Positions 1-9,474 of a stretch of DNA of 64,000 nt are shown here, piece by piece; positions within the stretch are counted from its first letter, which is position 1, and each line of letters begins with the position of its first letter. Under the pieces are notes generated by a model. That model saw only the letters and a list, made by a program, of their open reading frames with translations. It did no database searches and was not told the origin of the DNA. The DNA is from an uncultured Alphaproteobacteria bacterium (lineage in GTDB: Bacteria; Pseudomonadota; Alphaproteobacteria; RF32; CAG-239). Location of the stretch: assembly GCA_902464275.1 (NCBI GenBank), contig CABQIK010000005.1, positions 22,389 through 86,388 on the forward strand, read 5' to 3'. Made by a program: the position numbers and the translations under genes.

Positions 1-295
1 AACCTTTTAAAGCGTCAGAAAACGGCAAACCGTTTTGCAGGGCTTTACCCCAGCTTGCCAAAGCAATCGCCATCGGTTCGCTCGGGTTTTTGCCGCCGTT
101 GGTAATACCGTCATGCAGCATGTCAAGCGCGTCCATCAATGAAAATCGGTTGCGCATTAAGGCGGCCAATTTACGATATATTTTCAAACGCGTTTCGTTT
201 GAAAAGTTACAAATCATTTTTGCATAATAAACTTCAATAGAGTTAAGCGAGCGCATAGCTTTATTGAAAGAGGCCGTTTTTTTCTTTTCTGCCAT
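1..295 (-). CDS. PilR-like inner-membrane platform protein (partial, N-terminus only)
   Basis: Only the first 98 codons lie in the window; the gene continues past the left edge. It starts with ATG 11 bp after the PilQ-like ATPase gene and begins MAEKKKTASFNKAMRSLNSI. The segment includes RLKIYRKLAALMRNRFSLMD followed by alanine-rich helices, as seen at the cytoplasmic N-terminus of GspF/PilC/PilR platform proteins. R64-type pilus operons place pilR directly after pilQ, which is the main argument. The protein would sit in the inner membrane and couple the ATPase to pilin assembly. The membrane segments are outside the window, so the family call rests on position and the short N-terminal match. 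Confidence 0.6.
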   Translation of the reverse strand, partial: MAEKKKTASFNKAMRSLNSIEVYYAKMICNFSNETRLKIYRKLAALMRNRFSLMDALDMLHDGITNGGKNPSEPMAIALASWGKALQNGLPFSDALKG

Positions 296-306
296 GTTTA
301 TTACTC

Positions 307-1971
307 CTAGTAAACCGGACGCTGATCAAGCAGACCGCACCAACGTTCCACTTCGTCCAAGTCAATATAACCTTTTAACATTCGTTCAATCGCGGCGTCT
401 CTGAGCGGGCGTCCGTCAAGTTCGCTGGTCCAATAGTCAATAGCGCGCTTGGTATCGCCGTTAATCATTAATTGCAGGAACATTGCGTCCGGCAAAATAA
501 TTTCCGGTACCGACATACGACCGCTGACCCCTTTATATCCGCAAAATTTGCAACCATCGCCGCGGATAAAGGTGTTTTCAATACCAAAATCGCCGAGCGC
601 TGTTTTAAGCCGCGCAAAAGAGGGGTCGTTCATACGTTCTTTAACTGATTTACGGCAGTACGGGCATAATTTACGGAACAAACGTTGTGAAATTAAGCCT
701 TTAATAAGCTCCGGATCGCCGAGCATGTATGACTGAATGCCCATATCGCGCAAACGGGTAATAATTGCCGGCGCTGAGTTGGCGTGCAAAGTTGACCACA
801 CGCCGTGACCGGACAGCGCGCCCTTAAACGTAAGTTCCGCGGCTGAAAGCGAACGAATTTCGCCCACCATCATAACGTCCGGGTCGGAACGCAACGCGGC
901 GTTAAGCGCTTTGGTAAATTCCGCCTCTTTTTCTTCTTCGGTGTTAGCGTTGGTCACCGGCATTTGCCGCGCCCCCGGAATAGGATACTCCGGCGGATCT
1001 TCCACGGTAATCAGGTTAATTTCATAGTTTTTTTCTTGCAAAAGCTTAATCATGTTTCTTTGCAAGGTGGTTGATTTACCTGAACCGGTAGGGCCTGCCA
1101 CAATGTTTAAGCCGACCGGAACGGCGCGCAGGCGGTAAAACAGGTTTTCTTCGCGGTCGCCAAAACCCAATGAACGCAAGTCAGAGCTTCCGTCGGGGTT
1201 ATCATCGGCGTACAGCAAACGCATAACCAGATATTGCGAACCGAACGCGATAGGGTTAAATTGCAAACGAATAGCGAGCACATTGTGCGGTAGCATCAAT
1301 TTACCGTCAGAACCGCGCAACGGCGTTTCGCCCAACTTTTGCGCGCCCTGAAACTCGTTTTGCGCATAGTTAGAGTCTGAAATATCGGCGGAGGCAAACG
1401 CGGCGCGCACAAAAGCCTCGCCCCAGTCTTTGTTATATTCCATTTGCCGCTGCATCATACCGTTTACACGGAACATAATGATGGTTGAATCGGCCACAAT
1501 AACGTGAATATCTGAAACCTTTTGCGCCGACGCGCGAGCAATAACGTTAATAAAGTCAATTTGCATCTGCATCTGGTCAAGGTTGTTAACATCAACATTG
1601 GCCAAACCGGAGCCGCGCTCGGCGTAAGCGTAAATAGCGCTGATTTCATTTTGACTGACGTACTGCGGAGTTTTAATCGGCATACGTCTTTTTTTAATGG
1701 TTTTTTCAAAGTTATAAACCGGACCGTCAAAGCGGTGATCTTTTGAAACCAAATAAGTTCCGTCTGAAAACAGAGCCACCAAACGTCTGGTTTCATCGCT
1801 TAGGGTAATGTCTGAATCAGGCAGAGTCAAAAGCTTGTTGCCGTTAGCAAACAAGTCTTCCAAGATGTTGGTTTTTTTTGACTGTTCTGATGAGCTTTCA
1901 GCCAAATAAGAGCCGGAGGATGGAGTTCCGGCCTTATTTTTATCATCAGTGGCATCAGGTTTATTAACCAT
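307..1971 (-). CDS. pilQ: PilQ/GspE-family type IV pilus assembly ATPase
   Basis: Cytoplasmic ATPase that powers pilus extension. The 554-residue protein has Walker A GPTGSGKST at residues 293-301, an Asp-box segment ITVEDPPEY, a Walker B-like segment DPDVMMVGEIRS, and the His-box LSGHGVWSTLHANSA. A four-cysteine zinc motif follows (CPYC, then CKFC about 40 residues later), as in GspE/PilB. The N-terminal 100 residues are polar and variable. Its place after PilO and PilP-like genes matches PilQ of plasmid R64 rather than the unrelated PilQ secretins. ATG start with AAGGG upstream. It lies 14 bp after the PilP-like gene, in one operon. Confidence 0.9.
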   Translation of the reverse strand: MVNKPDATDDKNKAGTPSSGSYLAESSSEQSKKTNILEDLFANGNKLLTLPDSDITLSDETRRLVALFSDGTYLVSKDHRFDGPVYNFEKTIKKRRMPIKTPQYVSQNEISAIYAYAERGSGLANVDVNNLDQMQMQIDFINVIARASAQKVSDIHVIVADSTIIMFRVNGMMQRQMEYNKDWGEAFVRAAFASADISDSNYAQNEFQGAQKLGETPLRGSDGKLMLPHNVLAIRLQFNPIAFGSQYLVMRLLYADDNPDGSSDLRSLGFGDREENLFYRLRAVPVGLNIVAGPTGSGKSTTLQRNMIKLLQEKNYEINLITVEDPPEYPIPGARQMPVTNANTEEEKEAEFTKALNAALRSDPDVMMVGEIRSLSAAELTFKGALSGHGVWSTLHANSAPAIITRLRDMGIQSYMLGDPELIKGLISQRLFRKLCPYCRKSVKERMNDPSFARLKTALGDFGIENTFIRGDGCKFCGYKGVSGRMSVPEIILPDAMFLQLMINGDTKRAIDYWTSELDGRPLRDAAIERMLKGYIDLDEVERWCGLLDQRPVY

Positions 1972-1985
1972 TGAGCGTACCCTTA

Positions 1986-3548
1986 TTATTTAATAAACAT
2001 ACCTGTTCCCAACGAAGGAATACCTCTGTCTGAGGAAATTCCCGAACTCTGCTGAGCCGGTTGTTGAGCCGGCGCCTGCTGCGGTTGCGGAGCTTTATCG
2101 GTAGTGGCGGTGCCGTCCATTTTATCGGGTTCGGCCGTCATGGCGCTGTTGCTGGTGTACAGATAATCTTTTAAGCCGTTGCGGTCAAACTGAATATAGT
2201 TTTGCGTAATGTCTTCAATAGTGTGACCGGTGTGCAACAGAGTGCCTTTGCGAGCAAGGAACGATTCGCCTTCTTTGTTAATCAGTTTGGCGGTCAAATT
2301 TTCGCCTTTGCCGATAATTTCCATAATGGCGTATTCTTTGGCGATATTAACCGGCGCGATTTTAGCGTCAACCGAGGTTGAAACGCCTTGTTTACCTTCG
2401 CCGGTTTTGCCTTCGGCTGCAAACGGATTTTGCTGCCGATTCTTAGCCGCCAAAGCGTCTGCTTCAATACGTTTTTTAAGCTGAATATTCTGCGCGGTTA
2501 AGCTTGCAACCGTACGGTCGTGATTGCTTTTGGCATTGTTGGCGGCCTGAACGGTTTTGTTTGAAACGGTTGTCAGTTCTTCAAGTTTTTTCTTGAAGTT
2601 ATCGGCCAAGTTTTTGCGATCTTCTTCAACTTGCTGCATTTGCTTATAAATTTTAGCATTTTCGGCAATCCACTGCTGATTTTGCTCCAACATTTGGTTC
2701 ATATAAGCGGTCAGAGCCTTTTTCTGCTTTAATTTTTCAAGTTCAATTTCTTTTTCTTTCAAAAGCTGTTGTTCTCTTAAAACCTTAGCTTCCTGTTCTT
2801 TTTTCCACTCAAATTCTTGACGTTTCTTTTCTTCTTCGGCGGCAAGTTTTTCTTCCATAGCCTTAGCGCGCTGAGCCTTAATCGCCTCAATTTCGTTTCT
2901 GACTTTTTCGCGGCGCAGTTCCAAAGTAAGCAATGTGGTTTGTTTTTCAATATCCGACATCTGGTTAAAAAGGTCGTTATTTACTTTTTCAAGCACACTG
3001 TCGCCAAATTCTTTGTTAACCGGAGCCGGTTTAGGAGCTTCGGGTTTAGCCATCAAAGGAGATGACGCGTCAGGCGCGCTAAGCGGCGAGGTGGTCGGAG
3101 CAACGCCGTTTGCCGGAGCGGGAGCCGGAATATCGCTGTTTTCAACGTTTTCCATGCCGAGTGAAAAATCCATATCGGCGTCAAAAGCTTCCGGCGCCTG
3201 ATTTTTAGCGTTTGCTTTCGGAGCCGTGTCTGCTTTCGGAGCGGCATTTGCTGCCGGAGCCGGTTTAGGAGCCGCAGTCTTTGGAGCCGGAACGGTTGCC
3301 GGAGCCGGTGAGATTAAGCCGCTGTCAAGCGGGATAATATCATCGTCTAAAACATCGGGAATTTCCTGACCCATTAAATCTGCGCTTGGTTTAACAGCCT
3401 TTTCGGTATTTTTCTGCGGCGCTACTGCATTGTTGTCTTCAACCAATGAAACAACACCCTGAGCCTCACAGGTTTTGGCAACGCTTAAAGTAATAAGAGA
3501 AACCAAAGCGGCGGTGAGTAAATTTTTATTTAAAAGCTTATAATACAT
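1986..3548 (-). CDS. Oversized PilP-like pilus assembly protein with coiled coil
   Basis: 520 residues, begun by ATG with GGAG upstream. The N-terminus (about residues 5-30) is a signal peptide or membrane anchor ending near CEAQG. A proline/alanine-rich linker follows (about 60-180), then a long charged coiled coil (about 190-350) rich in Glu, Lys and Gln. A compact domain at about 400-460 includes IIGKGENLTAKL and GHTIEDITQNYIQFDR, which resembles the beta-rich domain of PilP-type proteins. The tail is Pro/Gln-rich. R64 PilP is only about 150 residues, so this one is greatly enlarged. Position between PilO and PilQ supports the role of linking the inner-membrane complex to the secretin. It overlaps the PilO gene by 11 bp. 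Confidence 0.65.
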   Translation of the reverse strand: MYYKLLNKNLLTAALVSLITLSVAKTCEAQGVVSLVEDNNAVAPQKNTEKAVKPSADLMGQEIPDVLDDDIIPLDSGLISPAPATVPAPKTAAPKPAPAANAAPKADTAPKANAKNQAPEAFDADMDFSLGMENVENSDIPAPAPANGVAPTTSPLSAPDASSPLMAKPEAPKPAPVNKEFGDSVLEKVNNDLFNQMSDIEKQTTLLTLELRREKVRNEIEAIKAQRAKAMEEKLAAEEEKKRQEFEWKKEQEAKVLREQQLLKEKEIELEKLKQKKALTAYMNQMLEQNQQWIAENAKIYKQMQQVEEDRKNLADNFKKKLEELTTVSNKTVQAANNAKSNHDRTVASLTAQNIQLKKRIEADALAAKNRQQNPFAAEGKTGEGKQGVSTSVDAKIAPVNIAKEYAIMEIIGKGENLTAKLINKEGESFLARKGTLLHTGHTIEDITQNYIQFDRNGLKDYLYTSNSAMTAEPDKMDGTATTDKAPQPQQAPAQQPAQQSSGISSDRGIPSLGTGMFIK

Positions 3549-4830
3549 ATATTGCTCCTTCGTAATACCAGTTATGGCTGTTTATATCATATTTAATAGT
3601 ATTAATCTTAAGTCCTGAAAATTTCATTAACAAATCTAACCATTGTTTAGGATCATGGTTAGAAGTAAAGCTGAATTTTACCGAACGATAAACATTTTTC
3701 TGCGGAGATGTCCAAGTCTCGGTGTTCATACTGATAGGCATCTGCAATCCTTGGAACAAATCGTTTAAGGTGTTAACCAAATCAACCCCGTTCATTTCCG
3801 GTGGCGAGTTAAAGGTTTTAACGCCCGTAATCGGCACTGAAACAATCACGCTGTTACCGTTAGCGGCAATAGAGCGGCTTGAAAATGTAACGCCTGATTT
3901 ATTAAGCGCTTTATCAATCCATGTAATACGCCCCATTTCACGCTTCCATGAAGTAACCAATCCGGTCGGAGTGCAGGTAATGCCCTCAATTTTCCAACCC
4001 GGAGTAACAATGCCGACCACGTCTTGCGTTGCTTTTAAGCAACCGATTAAAACGGCTTGCGGGTCTTGCAGATTCTCCCATGGTTTAGGTTCCGGCGGAG
4101 GAGGAGCTTTTTCAATTTGCCTGATGGGCACCGGAGTAACAATCGGCTTTTTCGGCGGCGCCAAAAACACTGAATTGATTAAGGTTGAAACGAGCCAAAT
4201 TGCGGCAACGCCGATTGCCGCCACCACGGCAAACAGTTTCGGACCGCGCAAAGCTCTGATTTTTTGCAACTTTGCGTCGGCGCCTTTTTCAAGCAGGCTT
4301 TCAAGCGATATATTTTCAATATCGTCCAGACCCCACTCTTCCGGCGCAATTTTGCGACCCCAATCCGGAACCGCGAGCATAGACATAAACTGTTCTTTGG
4401 CGTCCTCTTCATTTAAAAAGAGCATATCGCCATCGGAGAGGATTATATCGTTACGAGCGCATACATACCACCATCCGTTGCTGACCTTAAACACCGCCAA
4501 AAATGACGAGCGGTCTGAGAGCGCGGTTGAAACGGATACAGCCGCCGCCGGCATTTTCTTTTTATATCCCTGATATGAAACGCACAAACCGAATTGCGGC
4601 GATTTACCGGGTTTTAAGCAGAAGAGGTCGGCGCCTTCCAAAACGTTTTCGGAAGCCTCAATAATTTCAACAAACGGGTCGTCCCGATTTTGCAGAGGCT
4701 GCCAGAACAAGCTGGCGGCATAAGTCACACCGCCGACGTCAAAGCTGGTACCCCAAGCTTTGGTTTCGTCTCTTTCCGCCGGATTAACTTCGCCGGAATA
4801 GTTTTCATCTAAATTAGCATCCTCTAACAC
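3538..4830 (-). CDS. pilO: PilO-like pilin accessory protein (R64 type)
   Basis: 430 residues, close to the size of R64 PilO. The start is GTG at 4830 with AAGGA eight bases upstream. The N-terminal 200 residues look cytoplasmic and include LAVPDWGRKIAPEEWGL. A single membrane segment follows at about 203-226, after an arginine-lysine stretch. Then come a Pro-rich stretch (PPPPEPKPWENL) and a periplasmic C-terminal domain. Type IVb PilO helps form the inner-membrane ring that meets the secretin. The gene lies between the PilN secretin and the PilP-like gene, as in R64. The family call rests on order, length and layout, since no catalytic motif exists. Confidence 0.75.
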   Translation of the reverse strand: MLEDANLDENYSGEVNPAERDETKAWGTSFDVGGVTYAASLFWQPLQNRDDPFVEIIEASENVLEGADLFCLKPGKSPQFGLCVSYQGYKKKMPAAAVSVSTALSDRSSFLAVFKVSNGWWYVCARNDIILSDGDMLFLNEEDAKEQFMSMLAVPDWGRKIAPEEWGLDDIENISLESLLEKGADAKLQKIRALRGPKLFAVVAAIGVAAIWLVSTLINSVFLAPPKKPIVTPVPIRQIEKAPPPPEPKPWENLQDPQAVLIGCLKATQDVVGIVTPGWKIEGITCTPTGLVTSWKREMGRITWIDKALNKSGVTFSSRSIAANGNSVIVSVPITGVKTFNSPPEMNGVDLVNTLNDLFQGLQMPISMNTETWTSPQKNVYRSVKFSFTSNHDPKQWLDLLMKFSGLKINTIKYDINSHNWYYEGAIYVL

Positions 4831-4848
4831 GGTATTGTTCCTTTACTG

Positions 4849-6468
4849 TTAGTATTTCATTCTGGATTCGGGCACAAGCGGGGAGTCCAAAACCACAGGG
4901 GTTAACATAATAACCAAGATACTGCGGGTTTTTTCAGCCGTTGCGGTGCCTCCCAAGAGTGAGTTTTCTGCCGAGCCTACGCCGGTTTTTTTAGCGGAGT
5001 TTTCAACACGTTCATAACCGCTCAAGATTAAAGTTTCGCCTGATTTCAAAGCAACTTCCTGCGTAAAGCCGCGGGTTTCAATAATCGGGTTTTGAATGTA
5101 TTGACCGCTGGTTTCGCCTCCGGTGGTTGAACCGCTGCCCAAGTCAACTCTTTCAAGTTCAATAAGGTCAGACAAGGTGAGGTTAAACATCAGCATCAAG
5201 CGGCCGTGTTCCAAAATACGCGGCAAAACATCAAGTGTAAAGCCGGTTTCAATTTCCTCCGTAGTGGTTGAAAGGTCATAATAGCTGCCGTCGCTACCGG
5301 AGTTGGTTTTTGTAATTTCAGAAATATAGTTCTGAGTTTTAACCACCTGAATAGGAGCCGGTTTGTTATTCAAGGTAGTAACCGTGCCACTGGTAATTAA
5401 GTTGGTGGTGCCTTGTTCTGAAAGGGCTTGAATAGCGCCTGCCAAAGTCCACCGACCGGACAAAATCGTCATAGACAGGTTGTTGGTAACTTCAGCGCCC
5501 AAACCGCCCGGACTTGCCAAACCTAAATCAGTGATGTGGTTATTACCCTTAAACGCGGCGGAAAGATTAAGACCATACTGGTCTGAATCCGAAACATTAA
5601 CCTGCAAAACCTTAACGCTGATGGCAACCTGCCGTGAGAGGCGGATATTTTGTTCGTTAACAAATTTTGCCACTTTGCGAATATCGGTCGGAGTGCCGGT
5701 TAAAGTGATAGTGCCGTTTGACTGGTCCATAGTCAGCTGAGCCTCATTGCTAATCATTGATTTAATTGATGATTCAATATTAGCCCACAAGTCAATATTG
5801 GCGGTGTTGCTGAGCGAAACAGATGACGAGCCCGCGCTACCGTCGGTAGATGAACCGCCGACGTTAACCGACAAGGTCGGTTTGGTAGGCAAGGTGTATA
5901 ACACAAAAGTTTTGGTGATAAATTTATAAAAATAAATTTGTTTTTTTTCATATTTCCACCAAATACCGAAACGGTTGCAAACTTCATCAAGCAAGCCGCT
6001 CAAAGGACCTTTGTATGAAACAAGCATTTTGGTGCTGTCGGTCCATTGCGCGCCGATAGATTCCAAGTTAGGCGCGTTGCCGTCAGCCTGTTGTTTTGAA
6101 GTTTCTTCTAAAGTCGGGTCGTATCTGACTGAAAGCGAAGTGATTTTGTTCAGCATATCGCCGATTTCATATAACGTAATCGGGCGGTTGCTGATTAAGG
6201 TAACCCCGTCCGGAGTTTCCAAATAACTGGGAACCGGGTCGCCCTCGTACTCAACTTCACTGGTGTCGCCGAGCCAAATATCGTCATTAACTCTGATAAC
6301 ATCGGTAACGGCAGGTGTTGTCGGAGCCTTTGCTTTTTCTTTTAAGACGACGGTGTTTTCAACTTCACGGTCTAAAGTGGCGTCAAGGTCGGTTGAAACG
6401 GAGCACGCCGCAACCAAAGCGGCAACTGCCGTACCAAGAGCTAAATTAAAAAACTTATTCATACGCAT
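4849..6468 (-). CDS. pilN: PilN-type outer-membrane secretin lipoprotein
   Basis: Forms the outer-membrane pore through which the pilus exits. With the start at 6468 (ATG six bases after GGAGG) it is 539 residues, with a lipoprotein signal and lipobox LVAAC giving Cys22. N-terminal domains include a secretin/TonB short domain near YEIGDMLNKITSLSVRYDP and a serine-rich variable linker. An N-domain (TMDQSNGTITLTGTPTDIRKV) leads to the secretin core, which ends with VALKSGETLILSGYER and TRSILVIMLTPVVLDS. R64 PilN is also a lipoprotein secretin. Upstream in-frame starts exist but have worse spacing. The start overlaps the end of the preceding gene by 14 bp. Confidence 0.9.
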   Translation of the reverse strand: MRMNKFFNLALGTAVAALVAACSVSTDLDATLDREVENTVVLKEKAKAPTTPAVTDVIRVNDDIWLGDTSEVEYEGDPVPSYLETPDGVTLISNRPITLYEIGDMLNKITSLSVRYDPTLEETSKQQADGNAPNLESIGAQWTDSTKMLVSYKGPLSGLLDEVCNRFGIWWKYEKKQIYFYKFITKTFVLYTLPTKPTLSVNVGGSSTDGSAGSSSVSLSNTANIDLWANIESSIKSMISNEAQLTMDQSNGTITLTGTPTDIRKVAKFVNEQNIRLSRQVAISVKVLQVNVSDSDQYGLNLSAAFKGNNHITDLGLASPGGLGAEVTNNLSMTILSGRWTLAGAIQALSEQGTTNLITSGTVTTLNNKPAPIQVVKTQNYISEITKTNSGSDGSYYDLSTTTEEIETGFTLDVLPRILEHGRLMLMFNLTLSDLIELERVDLGSGSTTGGETSGQYIQNPIIETRGFTQEVALKSGETLILSGYERVENSAKKTGVGSAENSLLGGTATAEKTRSILVIMLTPVVLDSPLVPESRMKY

Positions 6469-7210
6469 TTTCATCCTCCATCGTTTCAACGACTAATACG
6501 CGGTTTCCTTTATAAAATGTTGCAATCGGAGCCGGACGGGCGCGGGCGAAAGCTCTGATTAAAGCCGAGCTTACATCGGCAAAGCGTCCTCTGAACATGG
6601 CTCCGGCGCTCAAAACATAATTGCGGTTGGTGTTCCAAACCAAGCGCCAGCCTGACTGCTCGCTCCACTCAGTAAGCAAAGCTTTAAGGTTTTGACCTTC
6701 TTCGGCGAGCCAATCCTGAACAGGATCTTCCACATCGTCTGAATTGTCATCAGAATTATCTTCTGTTTCGGCAACAATAGTTTCATCAACTTTTATGTCC
6801 TCAGGAGCAACTTTTTCTTCGGGGGTTTCTTCAGGCTCAGTGGCAACACCGGCTTGTTCTTCATATTCAATAACCTCATCTTCAACTGACGGGGGAATAG
6901 ACGCCGAGAGGTTATTGCCTGCTCCTGCCTGCGAGATTAATCTGTCGCGGGGAGTTCTTTCGCCGTATTCTCTAAAATCGGCGGCCGTACGGGTATAATT
7001 AACATACGGGTCGTTCGGACACATATTGGGGTCTGCCGTGTTTTGGCAGATATATTCGTCCGGCGGCACGGCGGCGTACGTTTCGTCAATATACACATCC
7101 ATCGGGCAATCCGGACCGTTACATTGCGCCGTGTAGGCTGAATTATAGCGCACACAGCCGACCATACCCAAACACAACAGGCAGGCGGATAAGAGTAATT
7201 TATTATTCAT
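6455..7210 (-). CDS. PilL/TcpQ-domain pilus lipoprotein
   Basis: 251 residues starting with ATG at 7210, AGGGG nine bases upstream. The lipoprotein signal ends in MVGC, giving Cys19. The middle is acidic (Glu/Asp-rich, about 120-175). The C-terminal 80 residues carry a TcpQ/PilL-type domain: LLTEWSEQSGWRLVWNTNRN, then FRGRFADVSSALIRAFA and a closing NRVLVVE. In type IVb pili such proteins dock on the secretin and help it reach or stay in the outer membrane. Its place directly upstream of the secretin fits R64 PilL. Four cysteines at about residues 30-65 could form disulfides. Confidence 0.7.
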   Translation of the reverse strand: MNNKLLLSACLLCLGMVGCVRYNSAYTAQCNGPDCPMDVYIDETYAAVPPDEYICQNTADPNMCPNDPYVNYTRTAADFREYGERTPRDRLISQAGAGNNLSASIPPSVEDEVIEYEEQAGVATEPEETPEEKVAPEDIKVDETIVAETEDNSDDNSDDVEDPVQDWLAEEGQNLKALLTEWSEQSGWRLVWNTNRNYVLSAGAMFRGRFADVSSALIRAFARARPAPIATFYKGNRVLVVETMEDENAYE

Positions 7211-7297
7211 ATTTAATTCCCCTATGTCATACTTCATTACATTGTTGTTCCATCATACAGGTTGAATTTTAAATAATCAAGCGCCGCGCAAAACTTA

Positions 7298-9064
7298 TTA
7301 CCATGGGCGGTAATAAGAGCTGCCGTTGTCTTTATTTATTACAACCTCTTCATTATTGTTAAACCGAATATTCCTAATAATAAATGAATTTGGCTCGCGC
7401 GAGGTGAACACAATATTAATTTTTCTGTAATCCACGCCGCGGTTTGCTAAAATAGTGCTTAACAGGTTAAGCCTTTTCTTTTGCAGGGCAAAAGAGCCGG
7501 TGCCGTCAATTCTGATTTCAATATACAAATCGTCATTGTCGCGCGCGTTATCGGCAAAAGCGTGAATCCAGCGCAAAGTCTGCCCTGAAATTTCCGCTCT
7601 GTTGGGCTGAAACGAAAGTCTCAGCTCCGCCGGCAGAATTTTTGCCGGTTTGCTCTGCCCCGGAAACTTGTTTCCCACGCCGAAAAAGTCAAAAGTGCTG
7701 CGGCTCTGCCCTGACAATTGACTGATTTCGGTTTGCGGGTTTTCATCTTTACTTTTATCTTTGTTACCGGCAAACCATGAGGTTATACTTTTAAATAAGC
7801 CGGTTTTCTTTTCATCTTCATTTAAGCCGCCGTCATCGTTCGGTGCTGTCGCGGCGGGTTCTTTAACTTCGTCTTTTTTAGCCGGTTTGTCATCGGGCGA
7901 ATATGAGAGCTGCGGCGTTAAATTCGGGTCGTTGGCAATATCGTCCGGTATCGGAATTAACAGGTTGGGCACCATTTGGTAAGCAACTTTGGTCTCGCCG
8001 CCTGAAATGTTGCCATCCTCTTCTTTAAGCGCCAAGCTGATATTTTCATCTTCCGCGGCGGGGCGCAAAAGGCTTGTTTGTTCTTCTGGTTTAGGTTGAG
8101 ATTCGTCAGCCTCTTCTTCAGCGGCAACCGGAGTTTCCTCTAAAGGTTGCTCGCTTTGCGCAAATTGCTCCACTACCGCTTTGTTTTTGGCAAACCGATT
8201 TCCCTTAGCCACTACCCACGGGCTTTCTTCAGGCTGTTTTTCCGACATTTGTTGCCATTCGTTTTGCTTTAAGTCGGCTTCCGCTAAAGTTTTTTCTTCC
8301 GGAGCTTCTGCTTCCTCAATGGTGTTAACCAAAACATTCGGCTCCAACATGGCAATTTCAGAACCTGATGCGGAGTTTTGCACTTCTATTTGCTTATGAA
8401 GCGTGCCGGATGTTTCCACCAGCGGAATTTCATCGTCTTCAAGCGGGGCAACGCTTAAAGCGGCGTTATCTGTAACTGTGTTTTCCGCAACCACTATATT
8501 TTCAGCGCTAATATTTTTATCTTTCGGCGCATACAAAACTTTAAGCGGCTCAGAAGGTTTGCTTAATATAATATTTTGTGTTTTTTCATCTTGCAGGGTG
8601 TCGCTTATGTCGGCATACACAATGCCGCTTTGTTCATAAGCGGGCGCGGCAACTTGCGCGGAGGCTATTTCTTCCGGCTCTAACACAATTTCTTGCGCGG
8701 CGGCAAGGTCAGTGTTAATTGAGCTTTTGATAACTGTTTGGCTTGTTGCGGTAACGGTGTTTTCCGCCAAAACTTCCGGCTTTTGCTCTAAAGCCTCTTT
8801 CGGGGCGACAACTTCAGCCGCCGGCGCGGGAGCGGTTAAATCCTCAATCGCGCTCACGTCAACCGCGGTTGCGGCGGCAACCTGCCGAACCGTTAAGTCT
8901 TTCGGCTTTGAAAACAGAGATATATCCTGCGTTTTAATAACCTTGTTTCCGGTTTGGTTTTTCGGAGTTTCCGGCGCGCGGAAAAACACTTTACCGACGG
9001 CGGCAACCGCCAGTAAAGAGAATAAAAAGCTGTAAACAAAGTTTTTAACTGCTTTTTTCCGCAT
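7298..9064 (-). CDS. Membrane-anchored acidic protein with C-terminal OmpA-like domain
   Basis: 588 residues, the first gene of the minus-strand pilus operon. ATG start, AGGAG ten bases upstream. A membrane segment at about residues 9-27 is followed by roughly 430 residues of low-complexity, Glu/Ala/Pro-rich sequence that looks disordered. The last 110 residues appear folded: LRLSFQPNRAEISGQTLRWI, then YIEIRIDGTGSFALQKKRLN and LLSTILANRGVDYRKINIVF. The spacing resembles an OmpA/MotB peptidoglycan-binding domain, although the usual core asparagine and arginine pattern is altered. It may reach from the inner membrane through the cell wall and brace the pilus or secretion machine. It is not a recognised member of the R64 pil set. 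Confidence 0.6.
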   Translation of the reverse strand: MRKKAVKNFVYSFLFSLLAVAAVGKVFFRAPETPKNQTGNKVIKTQDISLFSKPKDLTVRQVAAATAVDVSAIEDLTAPAPAAEVVAPKEALEQKPEVLAENTVTATSQTVIKSSINTDLAAAQEIVLEPEEIASAQVAAPAYEQSGIVYADISDTLQDEKTQNIILSKPSEPLKVLYAPKDKNISAENIVVAENTVTDNAALSVAPLEDDEIPLVETSGTLHKQIEVQNSASGSEIAMLEPNVLVNTIEEAEAPEEKTLAEADLKQNEWQQMSEKQPEESPWVVAKGNRFAKNKAVVEQFAQSEQPLEETPVAAEEEADESQPKPEEQTSLLRPAAEDENISLALKEEDGNISGGETKVAYQMVPNLLIPIPDDIANDPNLTPQLSYSPDDKPAKKDEVKEPAATAPNDDGGLNEDEKKTGLFKSITSWFAGNKDKSKDENPQTEISQLSGQSRSTFDFFGVGNKFPGQSKPAKILPAELRLSFQPNRAEISGQTLRWIHAFADNARDNDDLYIEIRIDGTGSFALQKKRLNLLSTILANRGVDYRKINIVFTSREPNSFIIRNIRFNNNEEVVINKDNGSSYYRPW

Positions 9065-9474
9065 AATTTTTCAAACTCCTAATACGGCAATTTATCACGC
9101 CAAATCAATGCGTTTGCATACAATTTGGGTGCAAATCGCCCTTCCGGTTACAAAAAAGATACAACTGATAACCTTAAAATTGCGTTAATATAATGAAGTT
9201 GCGGAAATTTTTTCTGCCGCAGGCGTTTTGTAAGTTTTTTCGCCCGAAAGCTGTTTTAAAAAATTAGAGATTTTTTTACCTTTTAAAAATATACTAAAGC
9301 CCGTATTGAATGCCGAAGGTGAATATGAATTTTTTGTTACACGGCATATTTTTGTATTAAAAACAAAGCCTTAGCAAAAATTGCGCAGACTATAAAAAAC
9401 TGGCAAAATGTTCTCAAATCTGGTATTCTATAAGTGTATAAGAAGTTTTGTCACGATATTTAAGGAGAAAAACA
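9065..9474. promoter_or_regulatory. Divergent control region between pilus and secretion operons
   Basis: This 410-bp AT-rich gap holds no open frame of note. It must contain promoters in both directions, since the 588-residue gene reads left and the VirB2 array reads right. A plausible rightward promoter is an extended -10, TGG-TATTCT, with its hexamer at 9424-9429, and a weak TGGCAA at 9401-9406 with 17 bp between them. Several A/T runs lie in the middle (9215-9300), including short poly-T blocks that could bend DNA. No convincing riboswitch, tRNA or terminator was seen. Confidence 0.5.

Noticed and set aside
3722..4573. A 283-codon plus-strand frame opposite the PilO-like gene
   Set aside because: No ribosome site, no domain, and the opposing gene has full support from order and features.
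9065..9474. A riboswitch or small RNA gene in the divergent control region
   Set aside because: Scanning by eye gave only A/T tracts and short weak stems; no known riboswitch core or terminator-ended unit was found.
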